A program made the position numbers and the translations under genes. 13,689 bases of DNA from an uncultured Victivallales bacterium (GTDB lineage: Bacteria; Verrucomicrobiota; Lentisphaeria; Oligosphaerales; JAFGRS01), in the NCBI GenBank assembly GCA_903834675.1, contig CAILKC010000393.1, forward strand, positions 1-13,689. The letters run 5' to 3'. Shown here piece by piece: positions 1 to 7,778 of this stretch. The notes under the pieces were generated by a model, which had not been told where the DNA came from, ran no database searches, and saw nothing but the letters and a program-made list of their open reading frames with translations. The stretch's first letter is position 1, and every line of letters starts with the position of its first letter.

Positions 1-31
1 TCAACCTGTGCAATAAGGATGGGCCGAGGTA

Positions 32-78
32 TTCAGCCCCAAAGGGGCGTTTCGGGCGCCCAGGGCAACGCCCTGGGT
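32..78. repeat. REP-like composite palindrome unit, left copy
   Basis: Two palindromic modules lie side by side. Module A has arms GCCCC and GGGGC at 36-48 around AAA, inside the 18-mer TTCAGCCCCAAAGGGGCG (32-49). Module B is CCCAGGGC-AAC-GCCCTGGG (59-77), with 8-bp arms. The same pair, in the same order and orientation, recurs at 13554-13602, where module A is identical over 18 nt and module B differs by one base. The pattern resembles REP or BIME intergenic repeats; relation to a particular RAYT transposase is unknown. Confidence 0.75.
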
Positions 79-207
79 CCCTGTCCTCCCCGAGGTTTGA
101 GCCCTGAAGGGGCGGACCATGCGACGTCGGCGTAAATGTAGGGCAGATCGCTCGCCCCTACAGGGCTCAAACCCATAACCGTCCTATTCCCAGGGCGTTG
201 CCCTGGG
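59..207. repeat. Head-to-head inverted pair of two-module repeat units
   Basis: The left half holds module B (59-77) followed after 16 nt by GGTTTGAGCCCTGAAGGGGC (94-113). The right half is the same arrangement inverted: 154-173 is the reverse complement of 94-113 with one mismatch, and after 15 nt 189-207 is the exact reverse complement of 59-77. The whole 149 bp is therefore a long imperfect palindrome with a 40-nt centre, and could fold into one large stem or four small hairpins. This layout matches BIME-type REP pairs. Confidence 0.8.
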
Positions 208-322
208 CTGGTATCGCGGCGCGCCTTCAGCGCTCCAGACGGACTCCCTTATTCCACAGGTCGAAGAAAAGGGCACCACGAGATCGGCGGACGACCCCTA
301 TTGCTTCACGGCGGTTGAGGAG

Positions 323-1663
323 TTATCGCCCTTCGGGCCTGGCGGGATTCTGGAGGATCTCTTGATACCAGTCCAGGAAGGCTTCGACCTGTCGTTCGAG
401 GCTGAATTTGGCGCCCTGCCGGGCCGCCTGTTCGCTCAAATCAGCGCGCAGGGTTTGATCCACCAGGATGCGGTGCGCGAAACCTGCCAGCGCCTGCGCG
501 TCACCCGCCGGGGCGAGGAAGCCGGTGCGGCCAGCGCTGACCTGTTCCGGGATGCCGCCGACGGCAGAGGCGACCACGGGCGTGCCGCAGGCCATGGCCT
601 CGGTGATCGTCTTGCCGAAGGCCTCGGCCCTGGCGGTATGCACGAAGACGTCGGCGGCGCGGTAGCCATCAGCGAGTGCCGCGGGATCCGCAATGAAGGG
701 CACGCAACGGAGGTCCAGTCCCTTGATTCCGGCGCTGGGGACCGTCGTCCCGATGCAGAGGAAGATGGGGTGCGGTTCACCGACCCAGGCGGCGGCAAGG
801 GCGCGGATGGCGCGGTTCATCGTCTCGGGGTCTTTGTAGACGCTGCAACGGGCGGCGGCGGCGAAGAGGACCACGGGGGCGTCCTGGGGCAAGCCGAAGC
901 GTTGTCGGGCGCGGGTGCGGTCGCCGGGGCTGAAGATATTCAGATCGATCCCGTTGGGGATCATGCGGTAATCAACGCCGCGCAGCATCGAGGCACGGGC
1001 GCAGTCGAGCAACCAGGCGGAGGGCGCGGTCACGAAGAGTCGGCTCTGGGCGAAGAGGTCTGCCTTGCGGCGCCAGTTCTCGGCCGTGGCGTCACGCCGG
1101 ATGCCGGGGTAGCGTTGCAGGTCGGGACAGGAGCCACAGCCGCTGCGCCAGCGTTCGCAGTCGATGAAATGGCCGCAGTGGCCGGTCAGCAACCAGGCAT
1201 CGCGGAGATTCAGAATGAGCGGGACGCGGCGGCTCAGCGCCGGGAGTTGGCGCAGGTCGAAGTAGCCGCCGTGAAGGTTGTGGCAGTGGACGAGGTCAGG
1301 CGGGGCAGGGCAGAGTTCGAGAAGTCGGGCGGTGCCCGGGAAATGGAAATCCTCGACCCCCCGCCACCAGTCGGCCCGCCGGGCGGGATCGGCCCAGAGA
1401 TCGAGGCGTCGGGCCAGCCCCACGAGGCCCGGACGCCCGGCGGCGCTACGGCGCAGTCGCTCGGCGCAGCGCTGCAGCCAGCGCCCCGACCAGGACAACA
1501 GCGGCAAACGCGGGAGTTCGAAAACGTCGGGATCGGCCGAGCCCTTCTGCCCGACCGCCAGCCAGGAGGCATGCCCGCGCTGCCGGTAGGCGGCGAACAG
1601 CGCCCGCGCTGACCCCTCAGCGCCGCCGCCGCGGTCGGCGGTGTTGACCTGGAGGATGTGCAT
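323..1663 (-). CDS. GT4 glycosyltransferase, WcaC-like, with Cys cluster
   Basis: This is a cytoplasmic retaining glycosyltransferase of 446 residues with the GT-B fold, probably transferring one sugar from a nucleotide-sugar donor to a lipid-linked glycan. The N-terminal domain opens with MHILQVNTADRGGGAEGSA, a Gly-rich acceptor-side loop. The C-terminal donor domain carries the GT4 E-x7-E signature in EAFGKTITE (Glu347 and Glu355), followed by AMACGTPVVAS. Residues 160-180 hold a cluster of four cysteines (C163, C169, C176, C179) within a TGHC...GCGSCP motif, which I recall from WcaC-type colanic-acid enzymes. The start at 1663 is preferred over the ATG at 1726 because the extra 21 residues overlap asnB and have no family character. 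It lies 8 bp after the asnB stop and is the last gene of its unit. Donor and linkage cannot be told from sequence. Confidence 0.88.
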   Translation of the reverse strand: MHILQVNTADRGGGAEGSARALFAAYRQRGHASWLAVGQKGSADPDVFELPRLPLLSWSGRWLQRCAERLRRSAAGRPGLVGLARRLDLWADPARRADWWRGVEDFHFPGTARLLELCPAPPDLVHCHNLHGGYFDLRQLPALSRRVPLILNLRDAWLLTGHCGHFIDCERWRSGCGSCPDLQRYPGIRRDATAENWRRKADLFAQSRLFVTAPSAWLLDCARASMLRGVDYRMIPNGIDLNIFSPGDRTRARQRFGLPQDAPVVLFAAAARCSVYKDPETMNRAIRALAAAWVGEPHPIFLCIGTTVPSAGIKGLDLRCVPFIADPAALADGYRAADVFVHTARAEAFGKTITEAMACGTPVVASAVGGIPEQVSAGRTGFLAPAGDAQALAGFAHRILVDQTLRADLSEQAARQGAKFSLERQVEAFLDWYQEILQNPARPEGR

Positions 1664-1671
1664 GGCTTGGT

Positions 1672-3522
1672 TCAGAGGGACAGGTGTTGGCGCTGCAACC
1701 ACTCGCTGAGGACGACATACGACCACAGGCGCACGTCGCGGGGTCGCGGCCTCCGCAATCGGTTTCTGGCATCATCGAGAAAGCGGGGTCGGAAGAGGCT
1801 CCGCGCGGCGGCGGATGAGAGGGCGGCGTCGGCCCGTTCCAGGAGGGGGCCGCTGAGCCAGCGCAACAGGGGCAGCTCAAAGCCGCGCTTGGGACGGCGG
1901 GCGACTTCATCGGGGAGCAGTCCGGCCAAGGCGGCGAGGAAGACGGCTTTGCCGTGGCCATGGCGGAGTTTGAAGGCTGAGGGCAAGGCAAAGGCGAAGG
2001 CGGCCAGTTCGTGATCGAGCAAGATGGGCCTGGCCTCGATGCCGTGGGTCATGCTCATGACATCCCCATCGCGCAACAGGGTGCGTGCCATGTAGCCCTC
2101 GAGTTCAACCTGTGAGAGCCGGTCGACGGTGTCGAGCCTTCGGGTCTCCTGGTTAAGCAGGGCCTCGGGGGGACACTGAGTCACGGTGGCCAGGAGGTCG
2201 GGGTTGAGCACGCGGCGTTTCTCGCGCAGCGTCATCAGGCAGCGCAGGGTGCCCAGGCGCTCGAGGTCGTCGAGCCCTGGCAGCATGAGGTTGTGGCGGC
2301 AGCGGTCTGGGAGCAGGCGCAACGGCGCGAGTCTGCCGCCGCAGGCCGCCCGCAGGCGTGCCGCAAGCTGATGCCGACGGAAGTGCGGGTAGCCAGCAAA
2401 GAGTTCATCACCGCCGAGGCCCGTCAGGACCACCTTGACCTGGGCCGCGGCGGCGCGGGCGACGAACCAGGTATTAGCCCCGTCCAGGCTGGGCTGGTCG
2501 AGGGCATCCAGGAGCGCGTCGAAGGAGGTGGCAGCTTCGGCGTCGGTGACGGTCACCTCCTGGTGTTGTGTGCCGAGGGCGCGAGCGGTTTGGGCGGCAG
2601 GCTCTGCCTCGCTGAGATCCCGATGCTGCTCGCCGAAGGCTACGGTGAAGGTGCGGATGGGGTCGGTCACGTGGTGCCGCATCAGGGCGACCATGGCCGC
2701 CGAGTCGACCCCGCCGCTGAGGAAGGCACCGACGGGGACGTCCGCCACGAGGTGGTAGCGGGTCGCCTCTTCGAGCTGTCCCCGAAGGGCAGCGGCGGCG
2801 CGGGGGAAGTCCAGCCGGGCCACGGTCTCGGTGTGTACCTGGCTGGCGGTCGCGATGTCCCACCAGCGCCAGGCACGCAGCAGGCGGGCGTCAAAACCGA
2901 CGGTCATGGCATGGCCGGGGAGGAGGCTGCGCACGCCTTGGAAGATGGTGCGGGGTGGCGGTATCGAGCCGAAGGATAGGTAGTGCCAGACGGCCTCGCG
3001 GTCGATCTGCTGCGGCACCTGTCCGGCAGCGGTAAAGGCCCTGAGTTCTGAGGCGAACAGCAACAGCCCCGGAGACTCGACGTAGAGCAGTGGTTTGACG
3101 CCAAAGCGATCGCGGGCGAGGAAGACGCGGCGGGTGGCGCCGTCCGCAATGGCGAAGGCGAACATGCCGCGCAGACGGCGGAGGCAGTCCTCGCCCCAGG
3201 TGGCGTAGGCCGCCAGCAGCACCTCGGTGTCCGTCCGGGTGCGGAATACGCAACCCCGGGCCTCGAGTTCGCGGCGGAGTTCGCGGTAGTTGTAGATTTC
3301 GCCGTTGTAGGTGATCCAGAAGCGTCCCTCGGCCCAGGACATGGGCTGCTGCCCTGCGGCGCTGAGGTCAATGATAGCCAGTCGGCGATGTCCGAAGGCA
3401 AAGGCGCCGCCGGGGTCGAGGCGGGTGCCGCCGTCGTCCGGGCCACGATGCCGCAGGGCCGCAGTCATCGCGCTGATGACCGCGGCATCCGCGCGGCCGA
3501 TGGTGCCAGCTATGCCACACAT
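1672..3522 (-). CDS. asnB: Asparagine synthetase (glutamine-hydrolysing) family amidotransferase
   Basis: The product has 616 residues, full length for the class II AsnB family. The N-terminal Ntn glutaminase domain begins MCGIAG, with Cys2 as the expected nucleophile after Met removal. It continues with RHRGPDD (25-31), GHRRLAIIDLS (44-54), TYNGEIYNYREL (71-82) and TDTEVLLAAY (97-106). The C-terminal ATP-pyrophosphatase domain has the PP-loop SGGVDS (269-274) and TGLGGDELFAGY (367-378). The enzyme would use glutamine ammonia and ATP to amidate a carboxylate. Because it sits between two glycosyltransferases (gaps of 15 and 8 bp), the substrate may be a sugar uronic acid, as proposed for WbpS-type enzymes of O-antigen loci, rather than aspartate; this is inference. 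The start is fixed by the catalytic Cys. No clear ribosome binding site precedes it. Confidence 0.93.
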   Translation of the reverse strand: MCGIAGTIGRADAAVISAMTAALRHRGPDDGGTRLDPGGAFAFGHRRLAIIDLSAAGQQPMSWAEGRFWITYNGEIYNYRELRRELEARGCVFRTRTDTEVLLAAYATWGEDCLRRLRGMFAFAIADGATRRVFLARDRFGVKPLLYVESPGLLLFASELRAFTAAGQVPQQIDREAVWHYLSFGSIPPPRTIFQGVRSLLPGHAMTVGFDARLLRAWRWWDIATASQVHTETVARLDFPRAAAALRGQLEEATRYHLVADVPVGAFLSGGVDSAAMVALMRHHVTDPIRTFTVAFGEQHRDLSEAEPAAQTARALGTQHQEVTVTDAEAATSFDALLDALDQPSLDGANTWFVARAAAAQVKVVLTGLGGDELFAGYPHFRRHQLAARLRAACGGRLAPLRLLPDRCRHNLMLPGLDDLERLGTLRCLMTLREKRRVLNPDLLATVTQCPPEALLNQETRRLDTVDRLSQVELEGYMARTLLRDGDVMSMTHGIEARPILLDHELAAFAFALPSAFKLRHGHGKAVFLAALAGLLPDEVARRPKRGFELPLLRWLSGPLLERADAALSSAAARSLFRPRFLDDARNRLRRPRPRDVRLWSYVVLSEWLQRQHLSL

Positions 3523-3537
3523 GATAGAGGGTTGGGC

Positions 3538-4674
3538 CTAACGGGGGCTGCCGGCGCCCGGGGTCCAGGCGTCGAGCAGGGTGTGAACTTTCCGGGCAAA
3601 GGCGGGGTAAGCAAAGGCAGAGAGCCCTTCGGGTCTCTTGCCCCGGGGTTGCCGGAGCAGCACTTCGAGTTTGGCCTGGAGGTCGGCGGGCACGCGCGGG
3701 TCGGCGAGGAGTCCGAGTTGCCCATCGAGGACGGCCTCGCGGCTGCCGTCGAGGGTGCTGGCGAGAACCGGCACCCCGCAGGCCATGGCCTCGAGGAAGA
3801 CGATTCCGAAGCCTTCCCCGCGGCTGGGCATGGCGAAGGCGTCGGCCAGGCGGTAGTGGGCGACTTTCTGCTCGTCCGGAATCCAGCCCGCGAAGACGAC
3901 GCGGTCGGCCACGCCGACGGCCGCGGCGTGCTGTTGCAGGCGGGGGCGGTCATCGCCATCGCCAACCACGAGGTAGCTGAGGTCGGGAAACGTGGTCGCC
4001 AGAGAGGGGAGCAGAGCGATGATCTCGTCGATGCCCTTGTAGCGTTCGCGGGCGTCGAGACGGGCCAGGGTCAGGAGGATGCGTCGCCCGGCGAGGCCAT
4101 AGCGAGCGGCCAGGGCGCCGTCTCTTGGGCCTGGAGTGAAGGCGGAGAGATCGACGCAGGGCGGCAACAAGGTCACCTGGAGACGCGGGAAGCCCATCCA
4201 GGCGCACATCTGATCGGCGGTGAAGGAACTGATGGCAAGCGCCCCATCCACACGCCGGGCCAGGTGCCGGCGCAGGCGGCTGGTCGGGGGTTGCCAGACG
4301 TCAATGCCATAGCCGAAGAGGAGACACGGGCAGCGGCAGAGGCGGGACACCAGGCTGGCCATGGGCAAGAGCAGGACGTGGCCACAGATCACCAGGTCGA
4401 AACGGCGCGCTTCGCGCAGGGCCTGCAGCAAGGCTCGCAGCGCTCCGAGACGCCCGCTGGCGCCGACGGTGAGGTAGCGCAGATTGGTCGGCAGGGCGCC
4501 CGGCGGGTCGCTGATGCGCCGGGGGATAGCGAACAAGCTCCCCTGCCCTGCCCGCCACTCGCAGGCCGCCAGCAGGACATCGCGCATGTACCGCGCAATG
4601 CCGCCGCGCCCCCCAAAGGCGTCGGTGGTGAGCACGAGGATTGTCGGCGGAGAGATCACCGGCGTGGCCATCAT
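3538..4674 (-). CDS. GT4 family glycosyltransferase
   Basis: A 378-residue GT-B glycosyltransferase. The N-terminus (ILVLTTDAFGGRGGIARY, residues 12-29) carries the Gly-rich loop seen in GT4 enzymes that act on polysaccharide precursors. The donor domain starts near RILLTLARLDARERYKG (198-214), continues through LVVGDGDDRP (235-244), and bears the E-x7-E motif EGFGIVFLE (Glu287, Glu295) with AMACGVPVLAS. The start is uncertain among ATG codons at 4701, 4674 and 4671; 4674 gives the most usual N-terminus, a short lead before the first beta strand. It is the first gene of the minus-strand unit that continues into asnB 15 bp later, and is divergent from the membrane gene at 4752. No transmembrane segment is evident. 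Donor and acceptor are unknown. Confidence 0.9.
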   Translation of the reverse strand: MMATPVISPPTILVLTTDAFGGRGGIARYMRDVLLAACEWRAGQGSLFAIPRRISDPPGALPTNLRYLTVGASGRLGALRALLQALREARRFDLVICGHVLLLPMASLVSRLCRCPCLLFGYGIDVWQPPTSRLRRHLARRVDGALAISSFTADQMCAWMGFPRLQVTLLPPCVDLSAFTPGPRDGALAARYGLAGRRILLTLARLDARERYKGIDEIIALLPSLATTFPDLSYLVVGDGDDRPRLQQHAAAVGVADRVVFAGWIPDEQKVAHYRLADAFAMPSRGEGFGIVFLEAMACGVPVLASTLDGSREAVLDGQLGLLADPRVPADLQAKLEVLLRQPRGKRPEGLSAFAYPAFARKVHTLLDAWTPGAGSPR

Positions 4675-4751
4675 GATCGGCAGTCGTGGATGTTGCCGCA
4701 ATCGGCTCTATCGGCAATATTGGGGCAACGCATACAGACGAGGCACAAGAG
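4675..4751. promoter_or_regulatory. Divergent intergenic region, possible bidirectional promoter
   Basis: This 77-bp gap separates two divergently read genes, so promoters for both directions are expected here. For the plus strand a weak sigma70-like pair is TTGCCG (4693-4698), a 17-bp spacer, then AATATT (4716-4721). Two short inverted repeats surround it: TTGCCG/CGGCAA at 4693-4698 and 4712-4717, and GTTGCC/GGCAAC at 4692-4697 and 4724-4729. GAGG at 4740-4743 lies 8 nt before the ATG at 4752 and is a fair Shine-Dalgarno sequence. No convincing minus-strand promoter was found. Confidence 0.35.
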
Positions 4752-6055
4752 ATGACAGACGCAGTCTGGGATAGTATGGCAACTCCCGCCTCAGTGGAGC
4801 GTTCTGAGCGGCTACTGCGCCGCGGCAGTCTGGCGGGAGCCGCCGTGCTGCTCGGCTTCTGGGTGACGCTGCTTCTGTGCTTCCCCTCGCTGTTCCCGGA
4901 AGGGGGTTACGAGGGCAATGCGCCATGGCGTGACACGGTGCCGCGCGCCATCCGGATGGCGGGTGATACCCCGCGCTACATGCTGGGCGCCGAGAACCTG
5001 CTTGCCGGACGGCCGCTGGAGGAGAAGCAGGGATCCTACTCGGGCTATGTGGTCGTGGTGGCGGCGTGTCTCAAGTGCGGCATCGGCCTGCCGGGGATCG
5101 TGGCGCTTCAGGTCGTGGTGGCGTTCCTCAGTCTGCCCTGCCTCTACAGCCTGGGTCGGCGCGTGGGTGGCGCGGCAACCGGGGCTCTGGCAGTGCTGCT
5201 GCATGCCGGCAATCCGGATGTGGCCGCCTGGCACACCTTCATCTTGACCGATTCCCTCTACGCCTCGGCGCTGGTGATCTTTCTATGGTTCTACGTGGAA
5301 GCCTACGAGCGGGGCTGGATTTGGCGCCTGGCCGTGGTGCCGGCGATGATCGCATTGGTCTCGATCCGCCCCAACGGTTGGATTGTGGCGCCGGCATTGT
5401 GCATGCACGCGCTGCTGACGGCAAAGCGTTGGCCGTGGTCCGCACGCCTGGCGGGAGTTGCCGCGCTCACGGCACTGCTGTTGACGGCGGCGCTCTGTCT
5501 GTCGGGGTTGCGCCAAGGCATCAACACGGAAAGCCCGGTTCAGATGCTGTACAAGGGAGAGGTTCTTGGTGCCACGCGCCGTGGCGTTTACGGATGCCGC
5601 CGCCGGAGACGACGACCGATGACTTGCTGGCGGCGGGGCGCTACATCATCCGCCATCCCGTCGCCTGTACGCAGTTGGCCCTGGCGCGGTTAGCCGTACT
5701 TTTCGCGCGGGTCAGGCCGGGCTACTCCTGGCGGCATAACCTATTCCTGCTGTGTGCCTACCCACCCTTTTGCGCGCTGGCCATCTGGGGGGTAATCAGG
5801 CTGTGGCGCCGGCGGGAGGCCGGCATCCTGCTGGCAGTGATCGGCGGCCACATGCTTACCGTTGCCCTCACCTTCGACGATCAGAACGGCCGTTTCTTCC
5901 TCTATTTCTTTCCGGAACTCCTCGTGTTCAGTGCCGCGGGGGCGGTGTCTGCGCTGCGCGGCCTGTCCGGTAGCGCGGTTGGCCGCTTCATGGCGCAGCA
6001 GTGCGCACAAAGACTACATAGCGGCCCACATCCGCGCGTTGAAAGCCGGGACTAG
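4752..6055 (+). pseudogene. GT-C-like polytopic membrane glycosyltransferase, frameshifted
   Basis: One reading frame runs from ATG 4752 (GAGG upstream) to a stop at 5693, and a second runs through to a TAG at 6053-6055. The first loses protein character after residue 281 (GATRRGVYG), exactly where the second resumes with MPPPETTTDDLL. Adding one base at about 5592 joins them into 434 residues. The joined protein has a membrane segment near 27-45, an outer loop with GDTPRY (71-76), further segments near 97-135 and 140-155, LTDSLY (165-170), RPNGW (206-210), and hydrophobic segments on to the C-terminus (FFLYFFPELLVFSAAGAV). This resembles GT39-like mannosyltransferases that use lipid-phosphate sugar donors outside the membrane. 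As written the gene is broken; a sequencing error is equally possible. It is the only plus-strand gene, and its last 68 bp overlap the opposing GT39-like gene. Confidence 0.75.
5586..5596 (+). other. Apparent one-base deletion (frameshift site)
   Basis: The text GTTTACGGATG reads GTT-TAC-GGA in the upstream frame. The downstream frame opens at ATG 5594. Restoring one G (TAC-GGG-ATG-CCG) makes a continuous and sensible protein. There is no heptameric slippery sequence or obvious stimulatory structure, so programmed frameshifting is unlikely. The ATG at the junction could in principle restart translation of the C-terminal part, but no ribosome binding site precedes it. Confidence 0.7.
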
Positions 6056-7778
6056 CAGAGGCCACGCGGATGAGGGTCTGCACCTGGTTCATGGTGTTGG
6101 TGAGCAGAGACGCTCCGGCCGCTTCGACCTCTGGCTGTTGGAGCGCCTGGGCAAGGGCGCGTTCGTCGCTCCAGAGTTCGTTGGTGACTGCCCTGACGCC
6201 AGGCCGCTGCAGCAGATAGACGATCTCGCCGGGCACGATGGCCGTCCCGCGCTCCGACAAGCATGATTCCAGGGCCAGAGCCAGCGCCCGGGCATCGCCG
6301 CGGTCGCCGTAGTTGTAACCGGTCTGATACCCCGCGGCTTGCTGCACGACGACGAAGGCGAGGTTGGCGCCCAGGGCGAGGGCGGCCACAGCACAGGGCC
6401 AGGACACCAGGTGCAGGCGCCGTAGGGCAAAGACCAGCGGCAAGGGCAGCGCCAGGCTGAGCAGCAGCGGCGCTACGACCTGCGTGAGCACCAGGGTCAC
6501 CGGAGATTGCCCGCAGAAGACCAGCTCCCGCAGATCGAGGCGGAGCACATGCAGAGGGTCCCCGAGCAGCGCCACTTGCAGCCCCGCCGCCAAGAGCGCC
6601 AGAGCGCCGAAGGCAAGCCAGCCGCGCCGCCCGGGCGGGATGAGGGTATCGCGGAAGTTCAGCGCCGCGGCCAGCAGCAGCAGCGGCAGGGCTGGGCAGT
6701 GATACTTCGGGAAGCCGAAGATCGTGCCGCCCATCAGGCAGTACCCAGCCAGGATAGCGCTTCCCGTCAACAGGAACACATCACCGGCTTCCGGTTTGCG
6801 GTCCTGCCAGAGACGGCGCAGGCGTTCCCACCCGAGGGTTGCCCAGAGCCCGGCGAGCCACGGGCCGGTCCACAGCAGCAGGTATCCCAAGGTGAGGGCG
6901 ATCTTGCCAGGACGGATGCCGCGCTGTTCGCTCACGGCACAGAACACGAAGGCGTCAACCAGGTAGTAAAAGGGGCCGGTAAAATGCACCCCGGTAAGGC
7001 GGCAGTAGAGGCCCCAGCTGGCCAGGAAAAGGGCCCACCCCAAGCCCAGCACGACCGCCACCCTGACGACGGTCCGCAGGCCCGGAGCCCGCCAGGCCGA
7101 GTACAGGAGCAGCACCGGTATCAGGATAGTCGGGGTCGTCAGCCGACACCACAGGGCCACCGCCATGGCGCCGACGACCAGCGCCGCGCGGCGCCGGTCG
7201 GGGCAGTCCACATAACGGCTGACCGCGAAGACCAGGGCCAGAATGGCAGGGACCAGGATGGTGTTGTCGATGTCGACGATAGCCGCCGCCTGGACCGCGA
7301 GCGGGGTTACGGCCAGAAGAGCGAGCGCAACCGCCGTAACCGCGCCGGACGCGCCCCCGAAGACCTGCCTCAGCCACCCTCCGACCAGGCACAGGGTGAG
7401 GCTCCACGCCAGCAGGCCGGGCAGCCGGGCCGCCACCAGCCCCGGGCCAAACAGCAGATGGGACACCCAGATGGCGAGACCGTACAGATGCGGCGAGAAG
7501 ACGATCAGCTCGTCAGGCTGGCGGTAGCCGTGCTCGAAGAGCCGCTGGCCAAGCCCCAGGTAGTGCGCAATCTCGTCATGACCTGGAATCTGGGCCGTGC
7601 GCGGCAGCGCCAGGCCAAGGAACAGCACCAGCAGGCCCGCGGGCACAAATAGGATCGAAACGCGCGGACAGCTCCCCATTCCCTTAGAAGCCGGACCGGA
7701 AAGGGCTTCTCGACGCGCGCCCATGCCTGGCGCGGAGTCGAGAGCGGGGCCTTGGCCTGGTTCCGGCGCGGCGCTCAT
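5988..7778 (-). CDS. GT39/ArnT-like polytopic glycosyltransferase
   Basis: The product is a 596-residue integral membrane protein with about eleven hydrophobic segments from residue 41 onward, and a soluble C-terminal tail of roughly 100 residues. The first outer loop contains HDE (67-69) in an IPGHDEIAHYLG context; an acidic residue here is the expected catalytic Asp of GT-C enzymes. SPHLYGLAIWVSHLLFG and ARLPGLLAW follow, as in PMT/ArnT-type proteins that use polyprenyl-phosphate sugars on the periplasmic side. The start at 7778 is chosen because its ATG overlaps the preceding stop as ATGA (7775-7778), a usual sign of translational coupling. An in-frame ATG further upstream (7877) would overlap the GT4 gene more. 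It ends the six-gene operon, and its 3' end overlaps the opposing membrane gene. The donor sugar is unknown. Confidence 0.85.
   Translation of the reverse strand: MSAAPEPGQGPALDSAPGMGARREALSGPASKGMGSCPRVSILFVPAGLLVLFLGLALPRTAQIPGHDEIAHYLGLGQRLFEHGYRQPDELIVFSPHLYGLAIWVSHLLFGPGLVAARLPGLLAWSLTLCLVGGWLRQVFGGASGAVTAVALALLAVTPLAVQAAAIVDIDNTILVPAILALVFAVSRYVDCPDRRRAALVVGAMAVALWCRLTTPTILIPVLLLYSAWRAPGLRTVVRVAVVLGLGWALFLASWGLYCRLTGVHFTGPFYYLVDAFVFCAVSEQRGIRPGKIALTLGYLLLWTGPWLAGLWATLGWERLRRLWQDRKPEAGDVFLLTGSAILAGYCLMGGTIFGFPKYHCPALPLLLLAAALNFRDTLIPPGRRGWLAFGALALLAAGLQVALLGDPLHVLRLDLRELVFCGQSPVTLVLTQVVAPLLLSLALPLPLVFALRRLHLVSWPCAVAALALGANLAFVVVQQAAGYQTGYNYGDRGDARALALALESCLSERGTAIVPGEIVYLLQRPGVRAVTNELWSDERALAQALQQPEVEAAGASLLTNTMNQVQTLIRVASASPGFQRADVGRYVVFVRTAAP

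Larger units (their letters stand above)
1..322. other. Left non-coding flank, repeat rich
   Basis: No convincing gene is present in this stretch downstream of the last minus-strand glycosyltransferase. It is dominated by short GC-rich palindromes, listed separately (32-78 and 59-207). A further small hairpin of similar style, GCGC-CTTCA-GCGC, lies at 221-233. None of the hairpins is followed by a clear T tract on either strand, so an intrinsic terminator cannot be claimed. Confidence 0.7.

Noticed and set aside
32..207. CRISPR-like array in the left flank
   Set aside because: The repeats are short palindromes in inverted arrangement, without regular unique spacers or cas genes.
328..338. 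Hairpin GCCC-TTC-GGGC as a terminator of the minus-strand unit
   Set aside because: The stem is only 4 bp, lies at the very end of the coding sequence, and is not followed by a T tract.
362..1612. 416-residue plus-strand open frame
   Set aside because: It is an antisense shadow of the WcaC-like glycosyltransferase, with low-complexity composition and no motif.
1664..1726. Upstream ATG at 1726 for the last glycosyltransferase
   Set aside because: It would overlap asnB by 55 bp and add 21 residues before the normal MHILQVN beginning.
2293..2979. 228-residue plus-strand open frame inside asnB
   Set aside because: It is a shadow of the asparagine synthetase gene, with no family character.
4686..4751. 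Upstream ATG at 4686 as start of the plus-strand membrane protein
   Set aside because: The extra 22 residues have no family character, and the ATG at 4752 has GAGG at good spacing. The earlier start would also take up nearly all of the divergent promoter gap.
3388..4755. 455-residue plus-strand open frame whose stop overlaps the ATG at 4752 as ATGA
   Set aside because: It lies antisense to asnB and a GT4 gene with clear motifs. Its translation is Gly/Ala/Glu-rich with no domain character, as expected of antisense frames in GC-rich DNA. The ATGA is judged a coincidence.
5560..5596. Programmed -1 frameshift in the plus-strand gene
   Set aside because: No X-XXY-YYZ slippery heptamer or pausing structure is visible at the joint; a one-base indel is simpler.
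6507..7652. 381-residue plus-strand open frame
   Set aside because: It is antisense to the GT39-like membrane gene; its Gln/Arg/Pro-rich text is the typical complement of Leu/Ala-rich membrane segments.
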